Origin: Propionibacteriaceae bacterium
GTDB lineage: Bacteria; Actinomycetota; Actinomycetes; Propionibacteriales; Propionibacteriaceae
Direction: 5' to 3'
Assembly: GCA_031254155.1 (NCBI GenBank)
Contig: JAIRVA010000311.1
Location: 1 to 5,182, forward strand
Length of the DNA: 5,182 bases
Position numbers and translations under genes: made by a program. The notes under the pieces were generated by a model that did not search any database, was not told the origin of the DNA, and was given only the letters and a program-made list of their open reading frames with translations. Of this stretch, positions 1 through 5,182 are shown piece by piece (the first letter of the stretch is position 1; each line of letters opens with the position of its first letter).

Positions 1-2258
1 AGTACATCGCCGATGTCCAGGCGTGGTACCGCGAGAACACTGGCCAGGCTTTCGTCTTCACCGTGAACGCGGTGAAGACCCTCACCTCGGCCAACGTCTG
101 CGGCGAGACCGGCAACACGACCGCGTCGTGGACCCAGGCGGCGGCCCTGTTCGGCCGCTCCTCGTACTCCGCGTACGAGTCCGGCGGCAACGGTACGCAC
201 CTCATCGTCCTGGAGAACCTCACGTACTGCCCGAACGCCAGCTACGTCGGTCTGGGCAGCACGAGCCGCTCGCCGGGCTACGCCCAGGGTGGCGAGGTCA
301 CAGTCCGCGTCGACAAGTCCGACTGGCGCCGCGGCGTGGTCGACCTCTCGCACGAACTAGGCCACAACTTCGGTCTCAACCACTCCAACGAGTGGCTTTG
401 CAGCTCCCGCAGCGGGACCTCGAACTGGAACCAGGCCGACAGCAACGGGTCGTGCGCCGCGCTGGAGTACGCGGACCTGTTCGAGTTCATGGGGTACGGC
501 ATCGAACCGGGCGCCATGGACGCCGTCCGGAAATACCAGACCGGGCTGCTCCAGACCTCGGCGGTGAAGGTGATCGACACGGCGGCCACCGCCACCCCGG
601 TGACGCTCAAACCCGTCCCGACCACGGATAACACTTCCGTCGAGCTGGCGTACGTCAAGGACTCGGTCCCGCCGGGCTCGACAGCGGACTCGACGTTTAG
701 CGGCCTGCCGTACCTCGTCGAGTACCGCCACATCACCGACCCTTGGTACGGCGGCGAGCGGTGGGGCGTCGAGGTGCTCCGCGCCGACGCGTCGGAGACC
801 TGGTTGCTCCAGCCAACGACCACCTGGCCGCTCTACTACGTCTCCGACGAGGTCTTGGATGTCGGGGACACGTTCACCTCGATCGGCGGGCTGATTTCGG
901 TCACGGTCACCGCCATGAACTCCAGTTCGGCGACGGTCACCATCACCCGGCAGGAGTCCGCCACGAGCATCGCAACGGTTGCTATCACGGGGACTGCCCA
1001 GGTGGGAAACACTGTGACAGCGAGCGCCACGGGCGTCACGCCCGCGGGCGCCGCCCTCGCGTACCAGTGGCTGCGGAACGGTACCGCCATCGCTGGTGCC
1101 ACCGCCTCGACGTACGCCCTCGCTGCGGCCGATGCCAACACGAGCCTCGCGGCCAAGGTGACCGCGACGGCGACCGGCTACTCGGCGTCGGCTGCCACGT
1201 CGGCCGCGGTCCTCGTGGCCAGCGGTACGCTGACGCCCGCGACGCCGACGATCACCGGGACGACGCGGTCGGCCGACACCCTCACGGCCAACCCCGGGAC
1301 CTGGACCCCCGCCGGAGTGACCTTCGCGTACCAGTGGCTGCGCGACGGTACGACCATCGCCGGGGCCACCGCGAAGACGTACACCCTCCAAGCGGCCGAC
1401 GTGGGCAAGAAGCTCACGGTCGCCGTCACCGGCACGCTCGCCGGCTACACGCCCCGGACGATGACCTCGGCGGCCACCGCGGTGGTGGCACCGGGGTGTA
1501 CGACGGGGACGCCGGTCAAGCCGATGACCCGCTTCACCCTCGGGGTGGACATGACCAGTGACAGCCGGGGCGAGACCCTGGCGGTGGACAAGCAGGGCAC
1601 CCTGTGGGCCTACCAGGGTACGGCGACCGGTGCGCTCGGCGCGGCCTGCCAGCTGGGCAGTGGCTTCGCCCCGGCGCAGGTGTTCGGTCCGGGTGACCTC
1701 GACGGCGACGGCAAGGCCGATGTCTTGGCCATCACCGCGAACGGCGACCTGTGGCTCTATCCGGGCGATGGCCCGTCGCTCAAGACGGCTATCCAGGTTG
1801 GGAGCGGCTGGACTGGCTGGCGACTGGTGCCGACCGGTGATCTCACCGGCGATGGCAAGGCGGACCTGCTCGGGATCAACGCCAAGGGTGCGCTCTTCTT
1901 GTACTCCGGCAAGGGCGACGGGCACTTCCAGACCCGCGTCCAGGTGGGTTCGGGCTGGACCGGCTGGGACCTCTACGCCGCGGGCGACCTCAACGCCGAC
2001 AAGAAGGCTGACATCTTGGGCATTAACGCGAGCGGTGCCTTGTTCCAGTACACGGGCAAGGGTACGGGTCTTTTCAACCCGCGGGTCCAGGCCGGCTCGG
2101 GTTGGACCGGGTGGCAACTCGCCGCCGGGGCCGATCTGACCGGTGACGGTCAGGCTGACATCATCGGGCGCAACAACAAGACCGGTGATCTGAACTTCTA
2201 CAAGGGGCTGGGCAACGCCAAGTTCGCCACGAAAGTCCTCGTCGACACCGGTTGGTAA
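1..2258 (+). CDS. Secreted metzincin (M11/gametolysin-like) zinc metallopeptidase with two Ig-like repeats and C-terminal FG-GAP module; 5' partial
   Basis: The reading frame is open from the first complete codon (position 3) to TAA at 2256-2258, giving 751 visible residues; the true start is outside the window. The GTG at 63 is an internal valine, because coherent protein sequence (YIADVQAWYRENTGQAF) precedes it. Numbered from codon 3, residues 117-127 read HELGHNFGLNH. This is the metzincin HExxHxxGxxH site, with zinc ligands His117, His121 and His127 and catalytic base Glu118. Residues 161-166 (EFMGYG) give the Met-turn at Met163. The sequence around it (LEYADLFEFMGYG) resembles the gametolysin (M11) family. 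Residues about 201-317 form a beta-rich post-catalytic domain. Ig-like repeats (both with YQWLR) lie at about 322-406 and 410-495. An FG-GAP module with five acidic loops (starting at 516, 565, 613, 662, 711) fills 499-751. The missing N-terminus should hold a signal peptide and the first strands of the catalytic domain. Endopeptidase activity outside the cell is inferred from the family; the substrate is unknown. Exact family assignment (M11 or a close relative) is less certain than the metzincin class. Confidence 0.9.
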   Translation, partial: YIADVQAWYRENTGQAFVFTVNAVKTLTSANVCGETGNTTASWTQAAALFGRSSYSAYESGGNGTHLIVLENLTYCPNASYVGLGSTSRSPGYAQGGEVTVRVDKSDWRRGVVDLSHELGHNFGLNHSNEWLCSSRSGTSNWNQADSNGSCAALEYADLFEFMGYGIEPGAMDAVRKYQTGLLQTSAVKVIDTAATATPVTLKPVPTTDNTSVELAYVKDSVPPGSTADSTFSGLPYLVEYRHITDPWYGGERWGVEVLRADASETWLLQPTTTWPLYYVSDEVLDVGDTFTSIGGLISVTVTAMNSSSATVTITRQESATSIATVAITGTAQVGNTVTASATGVTPAGAALAYQWLRNGTAIAGATASTYALAAADANTSLAAKVTATATGYSASAATSAAVLVASGTLTPATPTITGTTRSADTLTANPGTWTPAGVTFAYQWLRDGTTIAGATAKTYTLQAADVGKKLTVAVTGTLAGYTPRTMTSAATAVVAPGCTTGTPVKPMTRFTLGVDMTSDSRGETLAVDKQGTLWAYQGTATGALGAACQLGSGFAPAQVFGPGDLDGDGKADVLAITANGDLWLYPGDGPSLKTAIQVGSGWTGWRLVPTGDLTGDGKADLLGINAKGALFLYSGKGDGHFQTRVQVGSGWTGWDLYAAGDLNADKKADILGINASGALFQYTGKGTGLFNPRVQAGSGWTGWQLAAGADLTGDGQADIIGRNNKTGDLNFYKGLGNAKFATKVLVDTGW
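351..383 (+). other. Metzincin zinc-binding/catalytic motif HExxHxxGxxH
   Basis: The codons encode HELGHNFGLNH: His codons at 351, 363 and 381 supply the three zinc ligands and the Glu codon at 354 the general base. The conserved Gly at the eighth position and the downstream Met-turn (EFMGYG, Met codon at 489) are both intact, so the enzyme is predicted to be catalytically competent. Two cysteines shortly after the motif (codons at 399 and 453) could form a disulfide; that pairing is an inference. Confidence 0.93.
966..1487 (+). repeat. Two tandem Ig-like domain repeats inside the metallopeptidase gene
   Basis: Two copies of an Ig-like module of roughly 85 residues lie at about 966-1220 and 1230-1487. 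Both share the core FAYQWLR/LAYQWLR, then D/N-GT-x-IAGATA-x-TY, then an alternating AADxxxxLxxxVT segment and a GY before the last strands. The DNA is also similar, for example in the codons for YQWLR around 1060 and 1330. Such repeats are common spacers or binding domains in secreted actinobacterial enzymes. Here they separate the protease from the FG-GAP module. Boundaries are approximate. Confidence 0.85.
1497..2255 (+). repeat. FG-GAP/VCBS module, copy 1 (C-terminus of the metallopeptidase)
   Basis: This encodes 253 residues starting at a Cys in CTTGTPVKP and ending at the final DTGW. Five acidic loops occur: DMTSDSRGE, DLDGDGKAD, DLTGDGKAD, DLNADKKAD and DLTGDGQAD. They are spaced 49, 48, 49 and 49 residues apart, so the DNA has a period of about 147 bp. 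Three of the repeats are followed by a VGSGWTGW or AGSGWTGW strand. DxDGDGxxD loops in FG-GAP/VCBS proteins bind calcium, and the repeats fold as blades of a beta-propeller. The first loop has lost several acidic positions, so it may bind calcium poorly. The module matches the C-terminus of the next gene. Confidence 0.9.
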
Positions 2259-2262
2259 GGAG
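2257..2262 (+). promoter_or_regulatory. Ribosome binding site overlapping the upstream stop codon
   Basis: AAGGAG begins within the TAA stop of the first gene and lies 5 bases before the ATG at 2268. It is a strong Shine-Dalgarno match and fixes the start of the second gene. The overlap and the 9-base gap suggest translational coupling of the two genes. Confidence 0.85.
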
Positions 2263-2267
2263 AAACT

Positions 2268-2369
2268 ATGGACACGGCACATTTTCGAATCCGCCGCCTC
2301 GCCGCGGTTGGCCTGGTCACCGCCCTCGGCTGCGGCCTCCTTGTGGGCGCCAGCCACCCGGCTCAGGCG
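2268..2369 (+). other. Sec signal peptide coding segment
   Basis: Residues 1-34 comprise a basic n-region (FRIRR), a hydrophobic h-region (LAAVGLVTALGCGLLVGA) and a c-region ending in PAQA, followed by ATG. The A-x-A at 32-34 fits signal peptidase I cleavage. The internal cysteine at 22 is in the middle of the hydrophobic core and lacks a proper lipobox, so a lipoprotein is unlikely. The Arg pair at 9-10 is not followed by a convincing Tat motif. Confidence 0.88.
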
Positions 2370-4601
2370 GCCACGGGCCCGGCGGCCTGTAGCGCCGCGC
2401 CGACGGTGACGGTGAGTGGGCCGGGGGACATCAGTGCCCAGTTGGGTACGCTCTTCCCGTCGGGCGGCGGGGCGCGGGTCGTCCGGTTCCCGGCCGGTGC
2501 GTACTCTGTCGCGGGCGCTTCGATCTGGGCCCAGGCCGGTACCGTCATCCAGGCTGACGGCGCGACGATCACCATGGTGACCGCGGGCCGGAACTTGCTC
2601 GTCCCGCAGGGCGACGGTGTGACGGTCTGCGGCGGGACGTGGGTCGGCAACGGCCAGGCGGTGCTGCGGGCGACGAGCGTCAAGAACCTGGCGGTGTACG
2701 GGGCGACGCTGCGCAGCGGTACGCACGGCGTCGTCGTGGAGACGGCGGCCAGCGTCACGCTCACGGACGTCACGGCCAGTTTCAACACGGCCAACGGCCT
2801 GCTGGTCCAGAGCGGTGGTGCGGCGACGGTCACGAACTCGGGGTTCTCTGCGAACGCCACCAACGGCCTCAGCCTCGCGGGCGCCGGGTCGAGCCTCACT
2901 GTCACCGGTGGGTCGGTGTCGGGCAACGAGACGAACGGCTTGGCGGTGGCGGGCGGTACGGTGAGCCTCACCGGGGTGTTGTTCGACACGAACAGCGGGT
3001 ACGGCGTCCTCATCGACGGGGCCGCGAAGGCGACCCTCACCGACGTGACGGCGCGGTGGAACGGGGCGGGGACCGGCCGCACCGGGGTCGCGGTGTACGG
3101 CGGCTCGACCGCGACGCTCACCCGGGTGACCGCCGACAACAACGAGGCGCTGGGACTCAGCGTGGCGGGCGGGGCGGCGGTGACCGCCACGGACAGCGCG
3201 TTCCGTCAGAACGGTGCCGGGGTCTGGGTCGACGGCGCGGCGGTGACCCTCACGCGGACGACGGTCAACAAGAACACCACCCTGGGGATCCAGGGGGCCG
3301 GCCGGGCCACGGTCACGCTGCAAGCGGGCAACTCGGCGACCGGCAACGGTACGGCCGGGCTGTTCGTTGGTACCTCGTCGGCCCAGCCCACCGGTGAGGT
3401 CACGGTCAGGATCACCGACGCGGGCAACGCCTTTGACAGCAACGGTACCCACGGTGTCGTCATCTCCAACGGGAGCCGGCTGACGGCGACGGCGGTCTTC
3501 GAGGCGAACCTGAACAAAGGCAACGGTCTGTTGGTTGACACGGGCTCGTCGGTCACCCTGGCCAACGCCACGGCGACGGGCAACGGCGGGTTCGGCTTCT
3601 ACTTTGACAACGGTACGGTGGTCGCGGCGGGCCTCACTGTTGACAACAACACCCGTCACGGGCTGTCGGGCACGAACGGCCAGGCGACGTTCGGCAATCT
3701 GGCCGCGCGGAAGAATGCCGGCTGGGGCGTGTTCGCCGACACGGGGGCCGTGATCACCGTCACCGGCTGCCTGGACGCGACGGGTAACGTCGCCGGGCAG
3801 TACCGGGGGTACAACGGCGGTGTCATCAACGGCCAGCCGTGTACCACCCCCACGCCCCAGAAACCGTACGCGTGGTTCGTGCTGGGCGCCGACATGACGG
3901 GTGACAAGCGGGGCGAGCTTCTGGCGGTCGACGCGAAAGGCCAGCTGTGGCTGTACCCGGGGAAGGCGGATGGCACCCTCACCCCGCCGTACTGGCTGGA
4001 CGGCAGCTTCGCGGGGATGAAGGCCTACGGTCCCGGGGACCTGGATGGCGACGGCAAGGCCGATGTCCTCGGGGTGAGCGCGGGCGGCGAGCTCTGGCTG
4101 TACCCCGGCAACGGTACGAGCGGGCTCGGCGCGCGTCGGCAGGTCGGGTCCGGCTGGACGGGTTGGCAGCTCATACCGGCGGGCGATCTGAACGGCGATG
4201 GCAAGGCCGATCTGCTCGGGATCAACTCGGCCGGCAACCTGTTCATGTTCGCGGGCCGCGGTGACGGGACTTTCCTCGCGCGGGTCCAGGTCGGCTCGGG
4301 CTGGACGGGCTGGCAGTTGCACGCGGCGGGCGATCTCAACGCGGACGGCAAGGCGGACATCCTGGGCATCAACGCGCAGGGCGACTTGTTCCAGTACACG
4401 GGCAAGGGTACGGGGACGTTCAACGCCCGCGTCCAGGCCGGGTCAGGCTGGTCGGGCTGGCAACTGGCGGCCGGGGCCGACCTGACTGGTGACGGTCTGG
4501 CCGACATCCTCGGGCGCAACGCCGCCCAGGCGCTGTTCTTCTATAAGGGCCTGGGCAACGCCCGCTTCGGGGCGCGGACCCAGATCGACACCGGCTGGTA
4601 A
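2268..4601 (+). CDS. Secreted right-handed parallel beta-helix protein with C-terminal FG-GAP module
   Basis: The complete 777-residue protein starts at ATG 2268, supported by the RBS and a clear signal peptide (charged RIRR, hydrophobic core at 11-28, likely cleavage after AQA at 34). Residues about 45-145 resemble the N-terminal cap and first coils of pectate-lyase-superfamily proteins (phrase VVRFPAGAYSV). Residues about 146-518 consist of some 16 coils of mostly 21-27 residues. Each has an N-rich turn followed by a G-hydrophobic strand (for example ANGLLV, TNGLSL, GYGVLI, THGVVI). This is the pattern of a right-handed parallel beta-helix (PbH1 repeats). Residues 525-777 are the FG-GAP module, with five acidic loops (starting at 542, 591, 640, 689, 738) exactly 49 residues apart. 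Proteins of this fold include polysaccharide lyases, glycosidases and adhesins. I see no recognisable catalytic set, so an enzymatic role is open. It is probably co-transcribed with the metallopeptidase and released to, or held at, the cell exterior. No LPXTG-type anchor or C-terminal membrane segment is present. Confidence 0.93.
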   Translation: MDTAHFRIRRLAAVGLVTALGCGLLVGASHPAQAATGPAACSAAPTVTVSGPGDISAQLGTLFPSGGGARVVRFPAGAYSVAGASIWAQAGTVIQADGATITMVTAGRNLLVPQGDGVTVCGGTWVGNGQAVLRATSVKNLAVYGATLRSGTHGVVVETAASVTLTDVTASFNTANGLLVQSGGAATVTNSGFSANATNGLSLAGAGSSLTVTGGSVSGNETNGLAVAGGTVSLTGVLFDTNSGYGVLIDGAAKATLTDVTARWNGAGTGRTGVAVYGGSTATLTRVTADNNEALGLSVAGGAAVTATDSAFRQNGAGVWVDGAAVTLTRTTVNKNTTLGIQGAGRATVTLQAGNSATGNGTAGLFVGTSSAQPTGEVTVRITDAGNAFDSNGTHGVVISNGSRLTATAVFEANLNKGNGLLVDTGSSVTLANATATGNGGFGFYFDNGTVVAAGLTVDNNTRHGLSGTNGQATFGNLAARKNAGWGVFADTGAVITVTGCLDATGNVAGQYRGYNGGVINGQPCTTPTPQKPYAWFVLGADMTGDKRGELLAVDAKGQLWLYPGKADGTLTPPYWLDGSFAGMKAYGPGDLDGDGKADVLGVSAGGELWLYPGNGTSGLGARRQVGSGWTGWQLIPAGDLNGDGKADLLGINSAGNLFMFAGRGDGTFLARVQVGSGWTGWQLHAAGDLNADGKADILGINAQGDLFQYTGKGTGTFNARVQAGSGWSGWQLAAGADLTGDGLADILGRNAAQALFFYKGLGNARFGARTQIDTGW
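2703..3821 (+). repeat. Run of about 16 beta-helix coil repeats
   Basis: Imperfect repeats, mostly of 21-27 codons (roughly 63-81 bp), encode residues 146-518. The repeating theme is a hydrophobic T-x-T/L strand, a turn containing Asn (often N-x-x-N-G) and a G-L/V-x-V strand. Two longer loops interrupt it, near residues 265-271 and 368-383. The DNA repeats are diverged; the regularity is clearest in the protein. The count of 16 was made by eye and may be off by one or two. Confidence 0.8.
3840..4598 (+). repeat. FG-GAP/VCBS module, copy 2 (C-terminus of the beta-helix protein)
   Basis: Like copy 1 this encodes 253 residues, from a Cys in CTTPTPQKP to a terminal DTGW. Acidic loops are DMTGDKRGE, DLDGDGKAD, DLNGDGKAD, DLNADGKAD and DLTGDGLAD, with an exact 49-residue spacing. 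The last two repeats are nearly the same as in copy 1, and identical DNA runs include 30 bases shared by 2039-2068 and 4385-4414. One codon is missing from copy 1 between its second and third acidic loops and one is extra in its last repeat, so the total lengths match. Duplication or domain exchange between the two genes is the simplest explanation. Confidence 0.9.
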
Positions 4602-4630
4602 GGCCCGACGGTTTGGCTGTTTCCAATTGC

Positions 4631-4658
4631 CGACGCGACCTGACGTGGAGGGTCGTCG
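4631..4658 (+). terminator. Possible terminator hairpin 30 bases after the operon
   Basis: CGACC (4636-4640) pairs with GGTCG (4651-4655) around a 10-base loop, and a further CGA/TCG extends the stem past a 2-base bulge. There is no T-tract after it. Actinobacterial terminators often lack one, so a termination role is plausible but weak. Confidence 0.3.
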
Positions 4659-4665
4659 ACGGGCT

Positions 4666-4688
4666 GCTCCTCTGTTACTAAGGGGAGC
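4666..4688 (+). terminator. 8-bp hairpin, possible second terminator element
   Basis: GCTCCTCT (4666-4673) pairs with AGGGGAGC (4681-4688), including one G-T wobble, around the loop GTTACTA. It lies directly before the AT-rich patch. The T-run at 4726-4731 is too far away to make this a standard intrinsic terminator, so its role is uncertain. Confidence 0.35.
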
Positions 4689-4735
4689 GTTAGTTAGTAG
4701 ACATGAACTACCTAGTCAGATGGAGTTTTTTGTCC
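4689..4735. promoter_or_regulatory. AT-rich patch with imperfect dyad; candidate operator or promoter
   Basis: This is markedly AT-richer than the rest of the window. It contains GTAG (4697-4700) and CTAC (4708-4711) as an inverted pair around ACATGAA, with flanking TA on both sides. It ends in a run of six T (4726-4731). On the minus strand TTGGAC (4732-4737) is followed 17 bases later by TAGGTA (4709-4714), a loose -35/-10 pair. It looks like an operator/promoter patch, but no regulator gene is present and no transcript can be assigned. Confidence 0.3.
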
Positions 4736-4787
4736 AACTTGGGGCTCTCGGATTAGTAGCTGACTCGGCCTGCCTCGTCGGCGCCTC

Positions 4788-4852
4788 CCCATGCGTCCTC
4801 GGATTGCCTTACTCGGGGACCTTCGGTCCCCGGGCAATCCTGCGGGCATGGG
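4788..4852. repeat. Long three-segment hairpin (inverted repeat)
   Basis: Three nested perfect stems are visible. CCCATGC (4788-4794) pairs with GCATGGG (4846-4852), and GGATTGCC (4801-4808) with GGCAATCC (4833-4840). Innermost, CGGGGACC (4814-4821) pairs with GGTCCCCG (4825-4832) around the triloop TTC. That is 23 pairs before counting partial pairing in the small internal loops. On the minus strand the loop reads C-GAA-G. Such a hairpin could form in RNA from either strand or in single-stranded DNA. Confidence 0.85.
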
Positions 4853-4896
4853 TGCTCGGTCGCTTCGCTCCCTCAACACCTTGTCGGCGGGCCTCA

Positions 4897-4934
4897 GCAG
4901 ACGGACTCGACGCTACGCGTCCAAGTCCGTCTGC
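4897..4934. repeat. Perfect 11-bp inverted repeat with inner 5-bp stem
   Basis: GCAGACGGACT (4897-4907) pairs perfectly with AGTCCGTCTGC (4924-4934). Inside, GACGC (4909-4913) pairs with GCGTC (4917-4921) around TAC. The only unpaired bases are C on one side and CA on the other. The minus strand reads C-GTA-G at the tip, again a GNA-type triloop. Confidence 0.88.
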
Positions 4935-4937
4935 CTT

Positions 4938-4975
4938 CGGCCTTCGTCGGTGTCCCTCTCCGACGGGCGCGGCCG
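4938..4975. repeat. Hairpin with two stems
   Basis: CGGCC (4938-4942) pairs with GGCCG (4971-4975), and inside it CGTCGG (4945-4950) pairs with CCGACG (4960-4965) around a 9-base loop. A competing short hairpin GCC-TTC-GGC (4933-4941) overlaps its left arm and the end of the previous hairpin, so alternative folds are possible. Confidence 0.65.
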
Positions 4976-4984
4976 GTTTTCCTC

Positions 4985-5026
4985 CCCGGGTCCAGTTTCT
5001 GCCCGGGTCCAGTTTCTGCCCGGGTC
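4985..5026. repeat. 17-bp tandem repeat, about 2.5 copies
   Basis: The unit CCCGGGTCCAGTTTCTG occurs at 4985-5001 and 5002-5018 without mismatch, followed by a partial third copy CCCGGGTC at 5019-5026. Each unit starts with the palindrome CCCGGG. There are no spacers, so this is not a CRISPR array. It could be iterated protein-binding sites or a slippage product. Confidence 0.93.
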
Positions 5027-5080
5027 ACCACTTTCGCGCATCCTGGGTTTACCACGTACGGGGCAGTCACCGCCATCCGA

Positions 5081-5097
5081 CCCCTTTCTTTGAGGGG
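5081..5097. repeat. Short hairpin
   Basis: CCCCT (5081-5085) pairs with AGGGG (5093-5097), and a T-G wobble can add a sixth pair. There is no T-tract on either strand. The role is unknown. Confidence 0.45.
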
Positions 5098-5116
5098 GCT
5101 GGCGGGCGCCGGTCAT

Positions 5117-5130
5117 CAGCCGTCGGGCTG
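5117..5130. repeat. Short tetraloop hairpin
   Basis: CAGCC (5117-5121) pairs with GGCTG (5126-5130) around GTCG. It is small enough to occur by chance in GC-rich DNA; it is listed because it continues the hairpin series. Confidence 0.4.
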
Positions 5131-5182
5131 GTCGCCTGTGAGCGCCTGATCACTGGGGGCCGTGGCTGACGTGGTGTCACAC

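Larger units (their letters stand above)
4602..5182. other. Non-coding, hairpin-rich region downstream of the operon
   Basis: No convincing gene is seen in 581 bases. Frame 1 on the plus strand stays open to 5169, but its translation is Arg/Ser/Pro-rich with no domain. Its only downstream ATG (4720) lacks a ribosome binding site, and the frame runs across strong hairpins. Short minus-strand frames look equally random. The stretch instead holds at least seven hairpins, an AT-rich patch and a 17-bp tandem repeat, listed separately. I see no tRNA, rRNA or known riboswitch. Confidence 0.75.

Noticed and set aside
63..65. GTG as the start codon of the metallopeptidase
   Set aside because: The frame is open to the window edge and the residues before it fit the catalytic domain. 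No ribosome binding site or signal peptide accompanies this GTG.
2325..2336. Lipobox around Cys22 of the second gene
   Set aside because: ALGC has the wrong residues at -3 and -2, and the cysteine is inside the hydrophobic core with a good signal peptidase I site downstream.
357..4322. A very long open frame on the minus strand (1321 codons) antisense to both genes
   Set aside because: It is out of frame with domain-rich plus-strand genes. Its translation is a low-complexity Arg/Gly/Pro/Val mix with no domain. In GC-rich genes that avoid A/T at third positions, opposite frames stay open by default.
4720..4750. Resemblance of the T6 patch to phage attachment-site cores
   Set aside because: The likeness is limited to a T-run and a few flanking bases. 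No integrase gene or duplicated core is present in the window.
4985..5026. CRISPR array
   Set aside because: The repeats are 17 bp and directly adjacent, with no spacers and no cas genes.
4489..5169. Open plus-strand frame reaching far past the second gene
   Set aside because: It overlaps the end of the real gene in another frame. Past 4602 it encodes no recognisable domain, has no RBS-supported start and crosses the hairpins and the tandem repeat.
4788..5182. Telomere of a linear actinobacterial replicon
   Set aside because: Multiple palindromes fit loosely, but the palindromes are not at the end of the window. The GNA loops are on the minus strand, whereas the 3' overhang at a right-hand end would be the plus strand. 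I also see no typical CCCGCGG-like terminal sequence.
5162..5182. GTG start of a next gene at the right edge, preceded by GGGGG
   Set aside because: Only seven codons are visible and the G-run is too close to the GTG to be a normal ribosome binding site.

Overview
The window is GC-rich, and its genes strongly prefer G or C at third codon positions. It encodes secreted proteins carrying actinobacterial Ig-like repeats and FG-GAP/VCBS repeats. Together these point to a high-GC actinomycete (Streptomyces, Actinoplanes or Cellulomonas-like). No genus can be fixed from the sequence alone.

Positions 1-2258 hold the 3' part of a gene for a large secreted zinc metallopeptidase. Its visible modules, in order, are a metzincin catalytic domain of the gametolysin (M11)-like type, a beta-rich post-catalytic domain, two Ig-like repeats and a five-repeat FG-GAP (calcium-binding beta-propeller type) C-terminus. 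Its start, signal peptide and promoter lie left of the window. After a 9-base gap, with a Shine-Dalgarno sequence that overlaps the first stop codon, comes a complete second gene (2268-4601). It encodes a protein with a Sec signal peptide, a long right-handed parallel beta-helix and a C-terminal FG-GAP module of the same length and organisation as that of the first protein. The two genes almost certainly form one transcription unit and act outside the membrane. One plausible reading is a protease and a polysaccharide-binding or -cleaving or adhesive partner, carried by the same targeting or binding module. The substrates cannot be read from the sequence.

Positions 4602-5182 contain no convincing gene. 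The stretch starts with hairpins just after the operon and then has a short AT-rich patch with an imperfect dyad. Next comes a run of strong hairpins: 4788-4852 with at least 23 paired positions, 4897-4934 with a perfect 11-bp outer stem, and 4938-4975. After these is a 17-bp tandem repeat (4985-5026) and two smaller hairpins. Several hairpins close on a C-GNA-G triloop when read on the minus strand, a loop type known from very stable single-stranded DNA hairpins. This structured block is the least explained part of the window. It could be a structured RNA, a recombination or replication site, or the end of a mobile or linear element; the sequence alone does not decide.
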